Source: Stercorarius parasiticus
Taxonomy: Eukaryota > Chordata > Aves > Charadriiformes > Stercorariidae
Assembly (NCBI GenBank): GCA_013396915.1
Contig: VWZL01005201.1
Coordinates: 213,113-277,112 of the forward strand
Direction: 5' to 3'
Length of the DNA stretch: 64,000 bases
The notes beneath the pieces were generated by a model. It ran no database searches. It had not been told where the DNA came from and worked only from the letters and a program-made list of their open reading frames with translations. Below, one piece after another: positions 60,601 to 64,000 of the stretch. How positions within the stretch are numbered: position 1 is the first letter of the stretch; every line of letters begins with the position of its first letter. A program made the position numbers and the translations under genes.

Positions 60601-62846
60601 GACACTGAGGAGGAAAGTGCATGGGTACTACTGCTGCTCCTGACTGCTGGTTGTTATGGCTGCGTCTTAACTTCCAGCTGATAGAGTGAATTTTAAATCC
60701 TATGTATTCTGCACGCTGTTCAGCTTACCCTCTTATAGGAGGCAGTATGCCTTGGGCTAGTTGTACATGATGCCTGTTCACTACTCCAAACCCCCAAATA
60801 CTCCTTGGCAAAGTACAAAATCCAGCTGAAGATGACTCAACCCTCTTAAGGGCCAGCTCAGCCAGTGACTTGGACTATACAAGTGCACAGTGTAAAATGC
60901 AAACGGTAAGATAAAGCTCAGGGAATTTACTACCCACAAGGAGGTTACAAAGAATATGAAGAAATACTCTTCTCAGTGGGACACAGCAATAAAAGACAGT
61001 GACAGGCAACGGGTACAAGTTGCAACAAAGGAAATTCTGACTGTATTTAAGGAAAAATGCTCACCCAGAGCACTGGAACTGTTGGCCAGAGAGGCTGGCT
61101 AATCATCACCCTTGGAGATGATCAGAAGTCATCTGGCAAAGCCCCTGCGCAACCTGGCTTTGCAGTTAGGAGGGCAGGGAGGAGGGCAGTTAGGGATGAA
61201 GAGGTTGAGCTAGAGACATCCAGAGGTACCTTCCAGCCTAAGTCTTTCTATTATTACGTGAAATTCTATAACAAACTCTGCTTTATTTAAATTGGAAGCT
61301 ACCTACTGGCTATAGTTTCTTAATCTCTGACGATATGACTAAGGGTTAAATGTAAATAAGGCAATATGCGATAAGATATCAATTTCCTAGCTATGTCAGA
61401 ATGACCAGCCTTATTTATGCCTTTAGGGCTCACATTCTGCAAAACCTCATAGAACATTTTACATAAAGAGCACAGAGCACCTCTGTACCTGTTAAGACCG
61501 ACAGATAAGAGCTCCATTGACCTGCTACTTAAGATTTTACATGCTAAAAGAATGGAAAGGAAAAATGGTAAAACATCAGTGACAAACCTGAACACTTAAC
61601 CTGAGGCTATCTGGAGTTCACCAAAAAAAAAAAAATCATTTCAAAGAGCAGTGTCATATTTCCAAGAACTTAAGCAAGTATTTTTTCTAAGACAATCCCT
61701 TCACCTACCGGGCATAATACAGCAAAGGAAAGATGCTAACTATAATGCAATTGTATTGTGAGCTTTGACATACCCAGCACTGGTGGGGTGACAACTGCTT
61801 TCCAGAACAATGAATATTTTCAGCCTAAATTTAATTTTGAGAGTAGTTTTTCTGGATTTTTCTTGAATTTCTCTGTAAATACTAGTTGCAAACTCTATGA
61901 CGTAGCATATAAACATTGGTTACTCATAATCAAAAATGATTTAGAGGACACAGGAAGGAGGGGACTATGGGCTTTTTTGCAGTAGCAAAGAACCCCCTGT
62001 TTGTAACTGCTAATTCTCCCGTCTGGTTCCTCTTTTTTTCTTTTCTTTCCAGTCTGTGGGGTGCCTAGTAATCCCATCCGAGAGAAAGCAAGGATTTTTG
62101 GAGGCACCCGTGCAGAAAAGGGCAACTTCCCCTGGCAGGTGTATTTCGATTACCCAAGAGGCGGTGGCGTACTCATCTCTGAAAGATGGGTGATGACTGC
62201 AGCTCACGTGCTGGAGGGATACGACAAGCCCAACATGTATGCTGGGGTAATCAATGTTGGTAAAGAATCTCTGTACTGGGAGGCCAAGCAGCTGGTCGCA
62301 GAGGCTTCATTCATCCACCCCGACTGGAAGAAGCAGCCCATAGAAACCAGGACCGATTTTGATAACGATATTGCACTACTGAAGCTGAGGGAACCTGTGA
62401 AGATGGGCCCAAACATCTCACCACTCTGCCTTCCTGGTAAATCACCTGAGTATGAGCTGCAGGAAGGGACTCTGGGCTACATTGCTGGCTGGGGCCAGAG
62501 AGAGAGAGGAAGACTGCCTATTTATCTCTGGAAGGCCCAGATTCCTGTGGTGGACATGGATAAGTGCCGATCTGTGAAACCAGAGGGCTCTGCTGATTCC
62601 AGTGCTTACCGATTCACCGACAATATGATCTGTGCTGGTGGTGACAAGGACAGCTGTAAGGGGGATAGTGGTGGAGCCTATGCTATCCAAGATCCTCTTG
62701 ATGACAAACGGTACTATGTAGCTGGGCTGATCTCCTGGGGACCAAGATGTGGTACCTTTGGTCTTTACACCAAGGTAGTGCGTTATTTGGACTGGATTAC
62801 AGAAACCATGAGCAAGCATGAGGATGCAGAAGCTTGGGAGGATTAG
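54690..62846 (+). CDS. C1S: Complement C1s serine protease
   Basis: Secreted protease of the C1 complex that cleaves C4 and C2 after activation by C1r. Eleven coding exons join in phase: 54690-54694, 55107-55311, 56573-56750, 57012-57137, 57807-58006, 58186-58339, 58545-58660, 58893-58971, 59226-59363, 59878-59952, 62053-62846; 689 aa (human 688). Signal peptide [18 protein letters not shown]1 from [16 protein letters not shown]; calcium-binding EGF ([20 protein letters not shown]); CUB2 ([20 protein letters not shown]); two CCP modules; protease domain in one exon. Activation cleavage is predicted at R439-I440 (KAR|IFGG; mammals IIGG). The triad is H477 (TAAHVLEG), D531 (FDNDIALL) and S631 (GDSGGA), with specificity Asp D625. 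The catalytic Ser codon is AGT and there is no Cys after His, typical of the C1r/C1s/MASP-2 group. [14 protein letters not shown] favours C1s over C1r. Confidence 0.96.
59953..62052 (+). other. C1S intron before the protease exon
   Basis: Largest C1S intron (2.1 kb), between the second CCP module and the protease domain. It holds one old CR1 fragment and AT-rich unique sequence. No alternative exon is recognised. Confidence 0.8.
60915..61272 (+). mobile_element. Old CR1-like fragment in a C1S intron
   Basis: CACAAGGAGGTTACAAAG, ACAGTGACAGGCAACGGG, CACCCTTGGAGATGATCAGAAG and GGTACCTTCCAGCCTAAGTC follow the CR1 3' order in + orientation, ending near AAATTCTATAA. Confidence 0.65.
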
Positions 62847-63264
62847 CTGTTTCTCCTTTCAGCACAGTCACCCTTTTTAAATGTGATCATGGATGGCTAC
62901 GTGTTCAGGCTGGCTGTGATCCTGTTCACTCTGTGTATATAATGGGCCTACTCATTGTGTCTCTGCTGAGTCAGGAATATGTATCAGTTTCTCACACTGT
63001 CGTCGTGTCTGGGAAAGGAATTTCTCATTCTTCTTCCACTTGTAGTAGCATAAGAGGAAGACGCTACTGGATAAAGAGGCCCCTTCTGCTTCCTCTCTTT
63101 TTTTTCTATCCCATTTTTTCCCACTTGGAGATGACCTACCCATGCTCCTCCTGACAGGGACATTTCAATGAAGATGAGAGAGAATAATGGTTGGTTCCCA
63201 GGGTAGGTTCAGAGCCTGGTTTTTGATTTATGTATTTCCTGTATTGTTCAGAATATTTAACAGC

Positions 63265-63270
63265 ATTAAA
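63265..63270 (+). terminator. Polyadenylation signal of C1S
   Basis: ATTAAA about 420 bp after the stop, followed by a GT-rich stretch (CTTTTGTGTGTGTATTG). A second candidate, AATAAA, lies near 63618. Confidence 0.65.
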
Positions 63271-63744
63271 GGATGTCCAAATGGCCTGTTTTGCAATGTG
63301 CTTTTGTGTGTGTATTGCCTTTCTTCTTCTCAGTCTAGACCTAGTTCTCCTTGAAACTCCCTAAATCAACTGTCTATTCACATTTTGATCCACTACACTG
63401 CCAGCTTTTGCCAAGCTGTAACTTCTGCTACCTCACCTCTCTACCTAAGAGTCTTTATGAAGTTCTTTGGAGGTGCTTGCATCTCTTTGACCAACCATTA
63501 CCAGCAATGAGGACTTTAGACTTCTGAATCAAGCTGAGCAGAAGAGACATCTTTGAAATCCTTTCATTTACCTGTCCTCAGGGCTTTATTTTTCAAACTT
63601 TATTGCATTAGACAAGAAATAAAGGTTGATTGATTTAGGGAAGGTAGCGTTGTGGGAGAAGATTACCTGGCATTTGCTAGGTGTATCTTCTCCTCCAGAA
63701 AGTCCTACATCACTCACAGTTATCTATCTGCTAAGATGGTCAGA

Positions 63745-64000
63745 GAACTGGTGCAGATAGCATATGATGAAAGACGGAGGAAGCTGGGTTTGTTCAGCTT
63801 GAAAAGGAGGAAGCTCAGTGGGGGATCTAACTGCTGTACTCAAGATACCTAAAGGAGGACTAGGGAGTGCACAGAGCAAGGCTCTTCAAAAATGTGAACA
63901 GTGACGGAACAAGAGACAATAGACACAAACTACATTAAGGGGATTTCCAGTTGGGCTTTTTCCCGGGTTGTGGGTCAGCCTTGGAACAAGTGTGATAAAA
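63745..64000 (+). mobile_element. CR1 LINE fragment running off the window
   Basis: GATGAAAGACGGAGGAAGCTGGG, TTGTTCAGCTTGAAAAGGAGG and GTGACGGAACAAGAGACAATAG are CR1 3' region sequences in + orientation, continuing past the right edge. Confidence 0.8.

Noticed and set aside
62053..62846. Reading the complement protease as C1R or MASP
   Set aside because: The [15 protein letters not shown]-terminal segment, the 689-aa length and the position next to LPCAT3 all match C1s.
1..64000. tRNA genes, CRISPR arrays, bacterial operons or endogenous retroviruses
   Set aside because: I saw no cloverleaf with A/B boxes, no regular spacer array and no LTR pair or gag-pol frames; the only mobile elements recognised are CR1 LINEs.

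Overview
This is vertebrate nuclear DNA, most likely from a bird. The genes have short GT-AG introns, the 5' ends lie in CpG islands, and almost every interspersed repeat I recognise is a CR1 LINE, several with the ATTCTATGATTCTATG-type 3' tail typical of sauropsids. A crocodilian or turtle cannot be excluded. Two assembly gaps (28190-28258 and 45941-46359) and three single undetermined bases (856, 8307, 50950) are present.

The gene order matches the conserved block at human 12p13.31. From left to right: a U7 snRNA gene (1480-1538, +) immediately upstream of C12orf57/GRCC10 (1638-2202, +); PTPN6/SHP-1 (8725-17912, +, 15 coding exons); PHB2 (22706-28173, -) and EMG1 (28301-30334, +) head to head across a short GC-rich promoter that contains the first gap; LPCAT3 (31261-37146, -, tail to tail with EMG1, first coding exon not seen); a long stretch with candidate exons of an unrecognised minus-strand gene and a CpG island broken by the second gap (37150-53900); and C1S (54690-62846, +). 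Exon limits were set by reading splice sites and checking that the phases join. The reconstructed proteins are close to the human lengths: C12orf57 127 aa, SHP-1 606, EMG1 237, C1s 689, PHB2 256 aa without exon 1, LPCAT3 436 aa without exon 1.

The genes do not form one pathway. U7 acts in histone mRNA 3' processing, SHP-1 in phosphotyrosine signalling, prohibitin-2 in the mitochondrial inner membrane, EMG1 in 18S rRNA modification, LPCAT3 in ER phospholipid remodelling and C1s in the classical complement cascade. Their adjacency is old vertebrate synteny.

The points most worth a second look are the U7 snRNA gene with its own promoter elements, an AT-AC (U12-type) intron in PHB2 with a perfect branch-point match, several well-spliced open exons on the minus strand at 41931-46757 that I cannot assign to any gene, and the two gaps that appear to have removed the first exons of PHB2 and LPCAT3.
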